Shown here: positions 53,897-62,513 of the stretch, one piece after another
Layout of the letters: each line of letters starts with the position of its first letter
How positions within the stretch are numbered: the first letter of the stretch is position 1
Assembly (NCBI RefSeq): GCF_001742305.1
Contig: NZ_MJAT01000037.1
Coordinates: 1-64,000 of the forward strand
Direction: 5' to 3'
Source: Desulfuribacillus stibiiarsenatis
GTDB lineage: Bacteria; Bacillota; Bacilli; Desulfuribacillales; Desulfuribacillaceae
DNA: 64,000 bases
The notes under the pieces: model-generated
Seen by the model: the letters and a program-made list of their open reading frames with translations, nothing else
What the model was told of the DNA's origin: nothing
Databases searched by the model: none
Position numbers and translations under genes: made by a program

Positions 53897-53940
53897 TAGT
53901 GATTACACTTATAATGGAAAGGTTGAAAGGTAGTGGTTTA

Positions 53941-56139
53941 ATGTTAAGGAGTAAGAAACGTTGGATACTTCCAGATGCTTATTTCCAATCTGGGAGTTTC
54001 GTTGAATATATAATGAAGAACAGAGGATTTTCGATAGAAAAACTGCAAAAATTTTTATCACGAGATGAGTCGCAGCTTTTTTCACCTTTTACTATGAAAG
54101 GGATGAAAAAGGCTGTTTCACGGATTGTAACGGCGATTGAAAATGAAGAAAGAGTTTTAATATATGGCGATTATGACGCTGATGGGGTGACGGCAACGAG
54201 TATACTATTGCTGACCCTGCGCTCTATGAAAGCGTTAGTAGAATTCTATATACCGAATCGATTTTCAGAAGGGTACGGACTGCATGCAGAGGCGATTGAA
54301 CAAGCTCATAATCGAGGCGTACGTTTAATCATAACGGTTGATACAGGAATATCCGCTATAAAAGAAGTAGAGTTAGCAAATGATTATGGTATCGACGTCA
54401 TTATAACGGATCATCATGAACCAGGAATAGAAATACCGAATGCATATGCAATCTTGAATCATAAATATGCCCTGTGTGAGTATCCTGAACAGTACCTAGC
54501 AGGGGTCGGTGTAGCTGTAAAACTAGCTTCAGCTTTGTTGTTCAGGCTACCATACGAATACCTTGATATTGCTGCCTTAGGCACTGTGGCCGATTTAGTA
54601 CCACTTTTGGGTGAGAATCGAATCATCGTATCCAAGGGACTAGAGAAGATAAATAGTGATCCGTGTATAGGAATAAGCGCTTTAATCGAAATAGCCGGAC
54701 TAAAGGATAAACCGATATCCACAGGTCATCTGGGATTTCAATTAGGCCCAAGGATTAACGCAGGCGGTAGATTGGATACAGCAGAAATTGCAGTTAAACT
54801 ATTAACTACTACGGATCCACTGGAAGCTCAGACACTTGCGAAGACGCTAGATGAGATTAATGTTAGAAGACAAGAACTAGTGGAGCAAACGTATCAACAG
54901 GCAGAAGAAGTACTGCTTCAAGGAGATTATTTAAATAACAATCAAGTTATTGTATTAGCAGATGAAAGATGGAACCATGGAGTCATAGGGATTGTGGCAT
55001 CTCGATTGCTAGAAAGATATTATCGACCAGTATTACTGATTGCGTTAGAGGACGAAATTGGGAAAGGCTCGGCTCGTAGTATAGAGAACTACCATATGTT
55101 TGAGGTATTACAGGAATGTCAGCATCTCCTTTTAAAATATGGTGGGCACGCTATGGCAGCTGGTTTTTCGATTCAAAAGACCCAAATTGCTCATTTGCAA
55201 GATGCTTGTAATGAGCTTGCGAATCAGCGTTTAAAACGGGAAGATTATATACAAACATCGTCAATTGATATTCTATTAAATATCCCGGAAGTTGCCAAAC
55301 GGCAGGACGAGATACCTTCTATTGAAAACTTAGCGCCATTTGGCATTGGTCATTCGCAACCGAAATGTATGATAAGCGGAGCAATTCTGCAGCAAATTCA
55401 GTGGCTAGGAAAAGATAAACAACATGTAAAAATTACAGTGGGTAATCAACGAGAGAAGTTAGACGCTATTGGATTCCACTGGAGAAATCGAGTGGACGAT
55501 TTTATCAATCATTGTTTGTCGATGCAAATCCGTTTCGAGTTAATCGGGGAACTTACCATCAATGAGTGGAATGGCAATCGCAATACACAGCTCGTACTTC
55601 ACGATTGTTCTGTTTCTCCGATACAGTTTTTACGTGATAAAGAACATATTGATCAATTGAAAGGTTTTTTGGAGAAGTATGATTTCCGTGTAGAAGTTAT
55701 TTCGATAGAAGATATTGAGTTAGAACAGCTAGCTAACACTTGTTCCAAGATATATAATGAACATACGTATGCTCATCCGCTTATATATGATACAGTATAT
55801 CTTGTTATAAGTAATTCTAGTGGGAAAACAAATGAATTACTAGCACAGTATTACGAGGTTCCGGAGCGGGAGCAATTTGCTATTGTCTACAAGGTTATTA
55901 AACAAAATAAAGGAACAATACTGTATGAAACACTTCGTCAGCAGCTTGAGGAGGTTGGGATCTCTGAGAGAAGCTGTAGAACTATATTGCATGTGTTTCA
56001 AGAACTATCATTTATCTCAATCAATCATGAACAAATAGAAATTATAGAAAGTCCTGAAAAACGGAACTTAGAAGAATCGAAATTTTACTCAGATTTACTA
56101 TTGAATTATCAAATATATCTTAAACATATCTACCACTAG
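53941..56139 (+). CDS. recJ: Single-stranded-DNA-specific exonuclease RecJ
   Basis: A 732-residue protein from ATG 53941 (AAAGG upstream; earlier in-frame ATGs overlap no ribosome site). DHH-family motifs: YGDYDADGVTATS, ITDHHEPG, GTVADLVPLLGENR, and DHHA1 GGHAMAAGFSI. The C-terminal ~150 residues are the Bacillus-type extension. It degrades single strands 5' to 3' in recombination and repair. Confidence 0.94.
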   Translation: MLRSKKRWILPDAYFQSGSFVEYIMKNRGFSIEKLQKFLSRDESQLFSPFTMKGMKKAVSRIVTAIENEERVLIYGDYDADGVTATSILLLTLRSMKALVEFYIPNRFSEGYGLHAEAIEQAHNRGVRLIITVDTGISAIKEVELANDYGIDVIITDHHEPGIEIPNAYAILNHKYALCEYPEQYLAGVGVAVKLASALLFRLPYEYLDIAALGTVADLVPLLGENRIIVSKGLEKINSDPCIGISALIEIAGLKDKPISTGHLGFQLGPRINAGGRLDTAEIAVKLLTTTDPLEAQTLAKTLDEINVRRQELVEQTYQQAEEVLLQGDYLNNNQVIVLADERWNHGVIGIVASRLLERYYRPVLLIALEDEIGKGSARSIENYHMFEVLQECQHLLLKYGGHAMAAGFSIQKTQIAHLQDACNELANQRLKREDYIQTSSIDILLNIPEVAKRQDEIPSIENLAPFGIGHSQPKCMISGAILQQIQWLGKDKQHVKITVGNQREKLDAIGFHWRNRVDDFINHCLSMQIRFELIGELTINEWNGNRNTQLVLHDCSVSPIQFLRDKEHIDQLKGFLEKYDFRVEVISIEDIELEQLANTCSKIYNEHTYAHPLIYDTVYLVISNSSGKTNELLAQYYEVPEREQFAIVYKVIKQNKGTILYETLRQQLEEVGISERSCRTILHVFQELSFISINHEQIEIIESPEKRNLEESKFYSDLLLNYQIYLKHIYH

Positions 56140-56171
56140 AAAATTAAGCTCGCACAATAGGAGGCGCTCAT

Positions 56172-56684
56172 ATGGATCTAAAAGAATGTATTCGACTGAT
56201 TCCAAACTACCCAAAGGAAGGTATCCTTTTTAAGGACATTACCCCATTGTTGAAAAATAGTGATGCGTTACAGTATACAATAAAACAAATGGTGAAATTC
56301 TGTGAAAATAAACAGCCAGATATCGTTGTCGGACCAGAATCAAGAGGGTTTATTTTTGGAACACCATTAGCGTACGAATTAGGTGCAGGTTTTGTACCAG
56401 TAAGAAAGCCAGGGAAGCTACCAGCTGAAGTGGAAAGAGTAGAGTATGAGTTAGAATACGGGACAGATGCCCTAGAAATCCATAAAGACTCGATTATGCC
56501 AGGGCAAAAAGTAGTCATCTGCGACGATTTATTAGCAACTGGAGGGACTGTACAATCAGCGATTCAACTAATTGAAAAGCTTGGTGGTGAAGTCGTCGGT
56601 ATTTGCTTCTTAATTGAATTGACATTTCTAAATGGTGCGGATAAATTAAAAGGATATGATGTCCAAAGTTTAATCAAATACTAG
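56172..56684 (+). CDS. apt: Adenine phosphoribosyltransferase
   Basis: A 170-residue protein; FKDITPLL near the N-terminus, GPESRGFIFG, and the PRPP-binding motif VVICDDLLATGGT (~112-124). Converts adenine and PRPP to AMP. AGGAGGCGC precedes the ATG. Order recJ-apt-relA is the conserved Firmicutes order. Confidence 0.97.
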   Translation: MDLKECIRLIPNYPKEGILFKDITPLLKNSDALQYTIKQMVKFCENKQPDIVVGPESRGFIFGTPLAYELGAGFVPVRKPGKLPAEVERVEYELEYGTDALEIHKDSIMPGQKVVICDDLLATGGTVQSAIQLIEKLGGEVVGICFLIELTFLNGADKLKGYDVQSLIKY

Positions 56685-56715
56685 TTGAAAATCCTTTAGA
56701 TGGGTGCGTACCAAA

Positions 56716-58875
56716 ATGAACATACAAGCATTACTAGTAAAAATTAAAGATTACCCTCAACAGGATATTGAGCGCATAACGTCCGCATATGAAGAAGCGG
56801 CTAGAGCTCATGAAGGTCAGAAACGTATTTCTGGCGAGGATTATATTATCCACCCATTATCAGTCGCGATCATTACTGCAGAATTAAAGCTCGATGCAGT
56901 AACAATTATGGCGGCTCTTTTGCATGACGTTGTAGAAGACACACCAGTCACAACCGAAGAAATCGAAAAAAAGTTTGGCAAAGATGTGGCCATGTTAGTC
57001 GATGGTGTCACGAAACTCTCGAAGATCAAATATCAGACAAAAGAAGAGCAGCAAGCCGAAAACTTGCGCAAAATGTTTATGGCAATGGCTAAAGATATTC
57101 GCGTGTTATTAATTAAATTAGCAGACCGCTTAAATAATATACGTACATTAAAACCACTTCCTCCAGAAAAGCAAAAGAGAATTGCACAAGAGACATTAGA
57201 GATTTTCGCTCCTCTTGCTCATCGTCTAGGGATATCTACTGTTAAATGGGAATTGGAAGATATTGCGTTCCGATACATTGAACCGTCACAATATTATCGT
57301 ATAGTCAATTTAATGACACAGAAGCGTAGAGACCGTGAACAATTTATCGATCAGATTAATCTGGAATTAAGAACACGATTAGACCAAATGGAAATATCAG
57401 CAGATATCTCTGGAAGACCGAAACACATCTATAGTATTCATCGGAAAATGGTATCGCAGAATAAGCGATTTGATGAGATATATGACCTATTAGCAGTTCG
57501 TGTTATTGTGGAGAACATTAAAGATTGCTATGCAGTCTTAGGTGTTGTGCATACCATATGGAAACCGATGCCAGGTCGTTTTAAGGATTACATTGCGATG
57601 CCAAAGGTTAATATGTATCAGTCGTTGCATACAACTGTCATAGGTCCTCAAGGTAAGCCGTTTGAGATTCAAATTAGAACTTTAGACATGCATCAAACAG
57701 CGGAGCTCGGAATTGCTGCGCACTGGGCGTACAAAGAGAATAAGAAAATTCATAATAATAACTATGAACAAAAGCTTGGCTGGTTTAAAGAGATTCTCGA
57801 TTGGCAACATGATGTAGGAGATGCCAATGAATTTGTTGAAAACATCAAATATGATTTATACGCAGAAGACGTATTCGTATTTACACCGAAAGGCGATGTT
57901 TTCGAATTACCAGCTGGATCTGTGCCAATCGACTTTGCTTATAGGGTTCATACGGACGTTGGGAATTCAACGGTAGGGGCAAAAATAAATGGTCGAATTG
58001 TCACATTAGACTACCGTTTGAAAACTGGTGACATTATTGAAATCTTAACATCGAAGCAAAGTTTTGGACCAAGCCGAGATTGGTTGAAAATCGCTCAATC
58101 CAGTCAAGCAAAAGCGAAAATTAGAAACTGGTTTAAGAAGCAAAAACGTGATGAGAATATTCAAAAAGGTCGAGAAATGCTCGAAAAAGAGCTGCGCAAG
58201 TTAAACTTTGAACCTGGAGATTTTCTCGGACATCAGCAATTGCAGGAAATGATCAAGAAGTTTAATTTCTCTCATGAAAGCGATTTATATGCGGCAATTG
58301 GTTACAATGGCATTAGTGCGCACCAAATTGCAATGCGATTAACAGAAAAGCAACGTCATGACCAAGCTAGAGATAATCATCTAACGGCTCTTTTAGAAGC
58401 GAAACCTGTCTTAAAGCACAAAAAGAAACAGCCTTTAGGTGTAAGGGTAAAGGGAGTAGATAATTTACTTGTTCGTTTTTCTAAATGCTGTAGCCCTGTT
58501 CCAGGTGATGATATTGTTGGATATATAACAAAAGGGCGAGGTGTCTCTGTCCATCGCTTAGACTGTCCAAATGTACAGAATGAAGAAAACGCCCAACGTT
58601 TAATTCCTGTAGAATGGGAAAGTGATGTAGAGACCTCCTATACAGTTGAACTAGAAATTACTGGGCTAGATCGTCCACTACTTTTAAATGAGGTTATGCA
58701 GGCCGTATCAGAAACAAAAACAGACATTAACGCAGCCTCAGGTAAAGGGGACAGAAATAAGCGAGCCATTATATTACTCACAATCTCTATACGTAACGTA
58801 GAACATTTACGTACGATTGTAGAGCGTATCAAAAGGGTACGTGATATTTACACAGTACGTAGGGTAATGCAATAA
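56716..58875 (+). CDS. relA: Bifunctional (p)ppGpp synthetase/hydrolase RelA/Rel
   Basis: A 719-residue protein. HD hydrolase domain (~25-175; IHPLSVA, LLHDVVEDT, KLADRLNNIRTLK), synthetase domain (~235-345; GRPKHIYSIHRKM, RFKDYIAMPKVNMYQSLHTTV), TGS (~390-450; VFVFTPKGDVFELPAGSVPIDFAYRVHT), zinc-finger region RFSKCCSPVPGDDIVG and C-terminal ACT. Both catalytic halves look intact, so it should be the Firmicutes Rel enzyme of the stringent response. A GTG at 56704 is an alternative start. dtd, which usually follows in Bacillus, is absent here. Confidence 0.95.
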   Translation: MNIQALLVKIKDYPQQDIERITSAYEEAARAHEGQKRISGEDYIIHPLSVAIITAELKLDAVTIMAALLHDVVEDTPVTTEEIEKKFGKDVAMLVDGVTKLSKIKYQTKEEQQAENLRKMFMAMAKDIRVLLIKLADRLNNIRTLKPLPPEKQKRIAQETLEIFAPLAHRLGISTVKWELEDIAFRYIEPSQYYRIVNLMTQKRRDREQFIDQINLELRTRLDQMEISADISGRPKHIYSIHRKMVSQNKRFDEIYDLLAVRVIVENIKDCYAVLGVVHTIWKPMPGRFKDYIAMPKVNMYQSLHTTVIGPQGKPFEIQIRTLDMHQTAELGIAAHWAYKENKKIHNNNYEQKLGWFKEILDWQHDVGDANEFVENIKYDLYAEDVFVFTPKGDVFELPAGSVPIDFAYRVHTDVGNSTVGAKINGRIVTLDYRLKTGDIIEILTSKQSFGPSRDWLKIAQSSQAKAKIRNWFKKQKRDENIQKGREMLEKELRKLNFEPGDFLGHQQLQEMIKKFNFSHESDLYAAIGYNGISAHQIAMRLTEKQRHDQARDNHLTALLEAKPVLKHKKKQPLGVRVKGVDNLLVRFSKCCSPVPGDDIVGYITKGRGVSVHRLDCPNVQNEENAQRLIPVEWESDVETSYTVELEITGLDRPLLLNEVMQAVSETKTDINAASGKGDRNKRAIILLTISIRNVEHLRTIVERIKRVRDIYTVRRVMQ

Positions 58876-58913
58876 AATGAAAATATGAAAAGAAAAGAAT
58901 ATGAGGTGACTAT

Positions 58914-59543
58914 ATGGTTTGGAATATTCGAACACTGCCGATGGGGCCCGTGGAAGCAAATTGTTATGTTATATATGACGAGCAATCAAAGAATGGATTT
59001 ATCGTAGACCCTGGTAGTCTTGATATTCATGACATATTGGAAATCATCGAGAGTGAACAGCTGCAAATCCAATATATCCTATTAACACATGGACATTTTG
59101 ATCATATTTTGGGAATTGATGAATTGCGTAAGGTAATCAATGCGCCAGTGTGTATTCACAAAGATGATCAGATAAAACTCATAAATGCAAAAGAGAACCT
59201 CTCTACCTTCATGGGTAGTGGGTATGAATTTAATGCTGCGGAGCGTGTACTAGAAGATCGAGAAATGCTTCCAATCGCGAATATGAATATTGTTGTTTAC
59301 CATACTCCAGGCCATACGTCAGGAGGAGTATGTTATCACTTGGGAAATTACTTATTTTCTGGAGATACTCTGTTTGCTGGCTCGGTAGGAAGAACTGATT
59401 TTCCAGGTGGCTCTATGGATCAACTGATTGATGGAATCCGTAAGCAATTATTAGTTTTACCTGACGATACTGTTGTATATCCAGGTCATAATGAAGATAC
59501 AACGATAGGTTGGGAAAAAATAAACAATCCGTTTTTAAGATAA
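58914..59543 (+). CDS. MBL-fold hydrolase (glyoxalase II-like, YqgX type)
   Basis: A 209-residue protein with the metal motif THGHFDHILG (HxHxDH), later ligands His in HTPGHTSGG, Asp in LFSGDTLF, and His in YPGHNEDT. Length and pattern match B. subtilis YqgX, described as a glyoxalase II-like enzyme hydrolysing bacillithiol thioesters; the substrate here is not shown. GAGGTGAC precedes the ATG. Confidence 0.88.
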   Translation: MVWNIRTLPMGPVEANCYVIYDEQSKNGFIVDPGSLDIHDILEIIESEQLQIQYILLTHGHFDHILGIDELRKVINAPVCIHKDDQIKLINAKENLSTFMGSGYEFNAAERVLEDREMLPIANMNIVVYHTPGHTSGGVCYHLGNYLFSGDTLFAGSVGRTDFPGGSMDQLIDGIRKQLLVLPDDTVVYPGHNEDTTIGWEKINNPFLR

Positions 59544-59606
59544 AACCATTGATTTAATATTTTATTTATGATACAATTATTTTTGTCGCATTTATATTAT
59601 AGTGTT

Positions 59607-59699
59607 GGAGTGTTGGCCGAGTAGGTCGAAGGCGCTCGCCTGCTAAGCGAGTATACGACTACAATCGTATCGAGAGTTCGAATCTCTCACACTCCGCCA
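59607..59699 (+). tRNA. tRNA-Ser (GCT)
   Basis: Ninety-three-base class II tRNA: acceptor GGAGTGT/ACACTCC, anticodon GCT (CTGCTAA loop), long variable arm (TACGACTACAATCGTA) and encoded CCA. Confidence 0.95.
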
Positions 59700-59710
59700 T
59701 GATATTTTTC

Positions 59711-60103
59711 ATACAAGTATTGTAAGTAGTCGCAGTATCTATTGCGAGATAGATATTGAGGAAAGTCCACGCTCGTCTAGGCTGAGACGCTTAGAGTTTG
59801 GGTGCCTGGCGAAATCATAAGCCAGGGCAGCATGATATGCTGACGGCGGTGAAATGAACTCACTGAGTTCAAAATAGCCTGAAAGTGCCACAGTGACGAA
59901 GTCCTTCTGGCGACAGAAGGAGTGGAACGAGGTAAACCCCACTTGCGAGAAACCTAAATTATGGTAAGGGAGCTATCCAGAGGGAATTCAACTGATGGAT
60001 GGATTAGATAAAGTCTACCGCGACGTATGATTTATCTAATAGATAGATGGCTACTACTTCTTTTTAAGAAGTACAGAACGTGGCTTACAGCAATACTTGT
60101 ATA
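59711..60103 (+). ncRNA. rnpB: RNase P RNA, type B
   Basis: P1 is formed by ATACAAGTATTG (59711-59722) and CAATACTTGTAT (60091-60102). Universal core segments GAGGAAAGTCCACGCTCG and ACAGAACGTGGCTTACAG are present, with GGCGAAATCATAAGCCAGGGCAG and the AGTGCCACAGTGACGAAGTC region of bacterial RNase P. The layout fits the Bacillus type B fold. The RNA processes tRNA 5' ends and lies between tRNA-Ser and tRNA-Phe genes. Confidence 0.95.
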
Positions 60104-60107
60104 CGAT

Positions 60108-60183
60108 GGCTTGGTAGCTCAGTCGGTAGAGCAGTAGACTGAAAATCTACGTGTCGGCGGTTCGATTCCGTCCCAAGCCACCA
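60108..60183 (+). tRNA. tRNA-Phe (GAA)
   Basis: Seventy-six bases, acceptor GGCTTGG/CCAAGCC, anticodon GAA (CTGAAAA loop), T-loop TTCGATT, encoded CCA. Begins 5 bases after the RNase P RNA. Confidence 0.96.
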
Positions 60184-60193
60184 AATTACATAT

Positions 60194-60278
60194 GCGGATG
60201 TGGTGGAATGGCAGACACGCTATCTTGAGGGGGTAGTGCTCTACGAGTGTGCGGGTTCAAATCCCGCCATCCGCACCA
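60194..60278 (+). tRNA. tRNA-Leu (GAG)
   Basis: Eighty-five-base class II tRNA, acceptor GCGGATG/CATCCGC, anticodon GAG in loop TTGAGGG between CTATC and GGTAG, encoded CCA. Confidence 0.93.
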
Positions 60279-60281
60279 TTT

Positions 60282-60358
<77 letters not shown>

Positions 60359-60366
60359 AAAACAAT

Positions 60367-60395
60367 AAAAGTCTACACTTAGGTGTAGGCTTTTT
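60367..60395 (+). terminator. Terminator of the tRNA/rnpB cluster
   Basis: AAAAGTCTACAC/GTGTAGGCTTTTT, 12-bp stem (one wobble) with TTAG loop. Confidence 0.88.
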
Positions 60396-60526
60396 GCTTT
60401 TCATACGTAGAATACTACCATTTAGACATTAATTTACTTATGCTCCTACAAATAAAGTATTATATAAAGTATAGTAAATCAGTAAAAAAACATCCAACAA
60501 TGTATATAATTTCATAATAATAACTA

Positions 60527-60555
60527 TTGTATATTGTACTGTGCAAAAGTATACT
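60527..60555 (+). promoter_or_regulatory. Promoter of the chemoreceptor gene
   Basis: TTGTAT (60527-60532), 17-base spacer, TATACT (60550-60555). The 270-base gap before the gene is AT-rich and otherwise featureless; no SigD-type promoter is seen. Confidence 0.55.
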
Positions 60556-60672
60556 AAAACTATCTAATATAGATAGTTATATAGGTATTTTTAATCATGA
60601 GTCTACATTGATAATTATTACTACATCGTAATAAAAGGGAATATATATAGAAAGAAGTGGAGAGTGAAGAAG

Positions 60673-62403
60673 ATGAACTTGTTTAGTAGTATTCGAGGGA
60701 AGTTAGGAATCATGGTATTTATTCCAATTATTTTGTTTATTCTTTTTAGTGCACTGTACACGATTCCTAAAAGCAAAGAAGACATGTTTCAAGAAAAGCA
60801 ATTACAAACTAAGAATATGGTAGAAATTGGAGTTTCATTACTGAACCATTATTATGAAATGCAGACTGCTGGTGAGTTAACAAAGGAAGAAGCTCAAGCA
60901 AAGGCAATCGAAGCGATTCGTGCAGTACGTTATGGTGTAGGGCAACAGGATTATTTCTGGATTAATGATTTCCAACCGTATATCATCATGCATCCATTTA
61001 GACCTGACTTAGAAGGAACGGATGTGTCGGGTATTAAAGATAAAGAAGGATTATTGTTATTTGTGGAATTTGCGAAAGTAGCGAAAACCCAAGGCGCTGG
61101 ATACGTTCCGTATTATTGGCAATATTATAGCGACAAAGATAGGGTAGAACCAAAGTTATCGTATGTTTCAACGTTTGAACCTTGGCAATGGGTTATTGGT
61201 ACAGGTGTATATACGACTGATGTCAATGAAACGGCTGCCGCTCGAAGAAACACTAGTTTGTTATTTGTCATCGCAATCACAATATTTAGTAGTCTTCTGA
61301 CATTCTTTTATTCGAATAAAGCGTTAATTCAGCCGCTAGAAACAGTTAAGTCACTTGGTACTTTAATGTCTCAAGGAGATTTCACGGCTGAGATACCATC
61401 AAAGCTATTAAATCGTAAAGATGAAATCGGTAAATTAGGGCAAGTGTTCTTGCTTATTAAGACTAACTTAACAGAAGTGCTTCTTAAGGTTCAGCAAAGC
61501 TCAGAACAAGTGGCCAATGCATCCAATGAACTTTCGGCAAGCGCAGAAGAAACTACACAAGCTACTAATAATATGTCGATTGCTATCCAATCAGTTGCTG
61601 ATGGGACTGAAAATCAAGTGGTGAGTTCACAAGAAACCTCTAAGGCAATGGAGGAAATGGCGATTGGTGTAGGTCGAGTAGCAGAGACGTCATCAAACAT
61701 TGCAGATGCTGCTAAGGGTATGCTTGCTCAATCCAATCATGGAAAGTCGTCTGTTTTACAAGCCATTGAAAAAATAGGTGACATTCAAAAAGATTCGCAA
61801 TCGACTGCTTCAATTATCTCGACATTACACAAAGATTCAGAGAAAATCAGTGATTTTATTAAGATTATTGAAGATATCTCGGGGCAAACGAATCTATTAG
61901 CACTGAATGCTGCAATAGAAGCTGCCCGTGCTGGAGAAGCTGGAAGAGGGTTTGCTGTAGTTGCCGATGAAATTCGCAAGCTGGCGGATCAGACTTCTAA
62001 TTCGACAAAAGAAATCTACAGCTTAGTTGGTACGATTCAAGTAAACACGAATCAAGCAGTATCATCAATTAAGAATAGTGAAACAACAGTCAATCATGGA
62101 ATTGAAGCGATAGCGAATGTAGAAAAGCTATTTAGCACCATTATGCAATCTGTCCAAAGTATAACGACAGAGATTCAAGATCTTGCCTCTGTAGCTGAGC
62201 AGATGTCGGCTGGTTCTGAAGAGGTTAGTGCTTCAACTGCAGAGCTTACTACGATAGCACAAAATTCGGGAGCGAGCATACAAAATATTGCCGCTGTATC
62301 GGAAGAACAACTTGCAGCGATGGAAGAAATTTCTAGCTCTGCACAAATGCTTCTAGATATGTCCGAGGATTTAAAAGGCTTAATTTCACGTTTTAAAGTG
62401 TAA
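60673..62403 (+). CDS. Methyl-accepting chemotaxis protein with single Cache domain
   Basis: A 576-residue receptor from ATG 60673 (GTGGAGAG upstream). TM1 ~10-30, an extracytoplasmic sCache_2 domain (~35-190; [28 protein letters not shown] and [15 protein letters not shown]), TM2 ~195-215, HAMP (~215-270), and the signalling hairpin with the tip [35 protein letters not shown]. Ligands of sCache_2 receptors are often small organic acids. Suggests motility, though no flagellar genes are in the window. Confidence 0.93.
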   Translation: MNLFSSIRGKLGIMVFIPIILFILFSALYTIPKSKEDMFQEKQLQTKNMVEIGVSLLNHYYEMQTAGELTKEEAQAKAIEAIRAVRYGVGQQDYFWINDFQPYIIMHPFRPDLEGTDVSGIKDKEGLLLFVEFAKVAKTQGAGYVPYYWQYYSDKDRVEPKLSYVSTFEPWQWVIGTGVYTTDVNETAAARRNTSLLFVIAITIFSSLLTFFYSNKALIQPLETVKSLGTLMSQGDFTAEIPSKLLNRKDEIGKLGQVFLLIKTNLTEVLLKVQQSSEQVANASNELSASAEETTQATNNMSIAIQSVADGTENQVVSSQETSKAMEEMAIGVGRVAETSSNIADAAKGMLAQSNHGKSSVLQAIEKIGDIQKDSQSTASIISTLHKDSEKISDFIKIIEDISGQTNLLALNAAIEAARAGEAGRGFAVVADEIRKLADQTSNSTKEIYSLVGTIQVNTNQAVSSIKNSETTVNHGIEAIANVEKLFSTIMQSVQSITTEIQDLASVAEQMSAGSEEVSASTAELTTIAQNSGASIQNIAAVSEEQLAAMEEISSSAQMLLDMSEDLKGLISRFKV

Positions 62404-62411
62404 GGTTAAAG

Positions 62412-62456
62412 AAAAGGCTATAAATTGTATCCGTAGATACAATTTATAGCCTTTTT
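62412..62456. terminator. Bidirectional terminator
   Basis: Twenty-base stem (AAAAGGCTATAAATTGTATC and its complement) with a CGTA loop and T5, between convergent genes. Confidence 0.92.
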
Positions 62457-62513
62457 CTAACATCTTATTTACGGTCATCATACTCTGTCCTTTGTCATAT
62501 CTCATATCTCACA

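Noticed and set aside
59739-59942. Minus-strand open frame of 67 codons
   Set aside because: Lies entirely antisense to the RNase P RNA and shows no ribosome site or family pattern.
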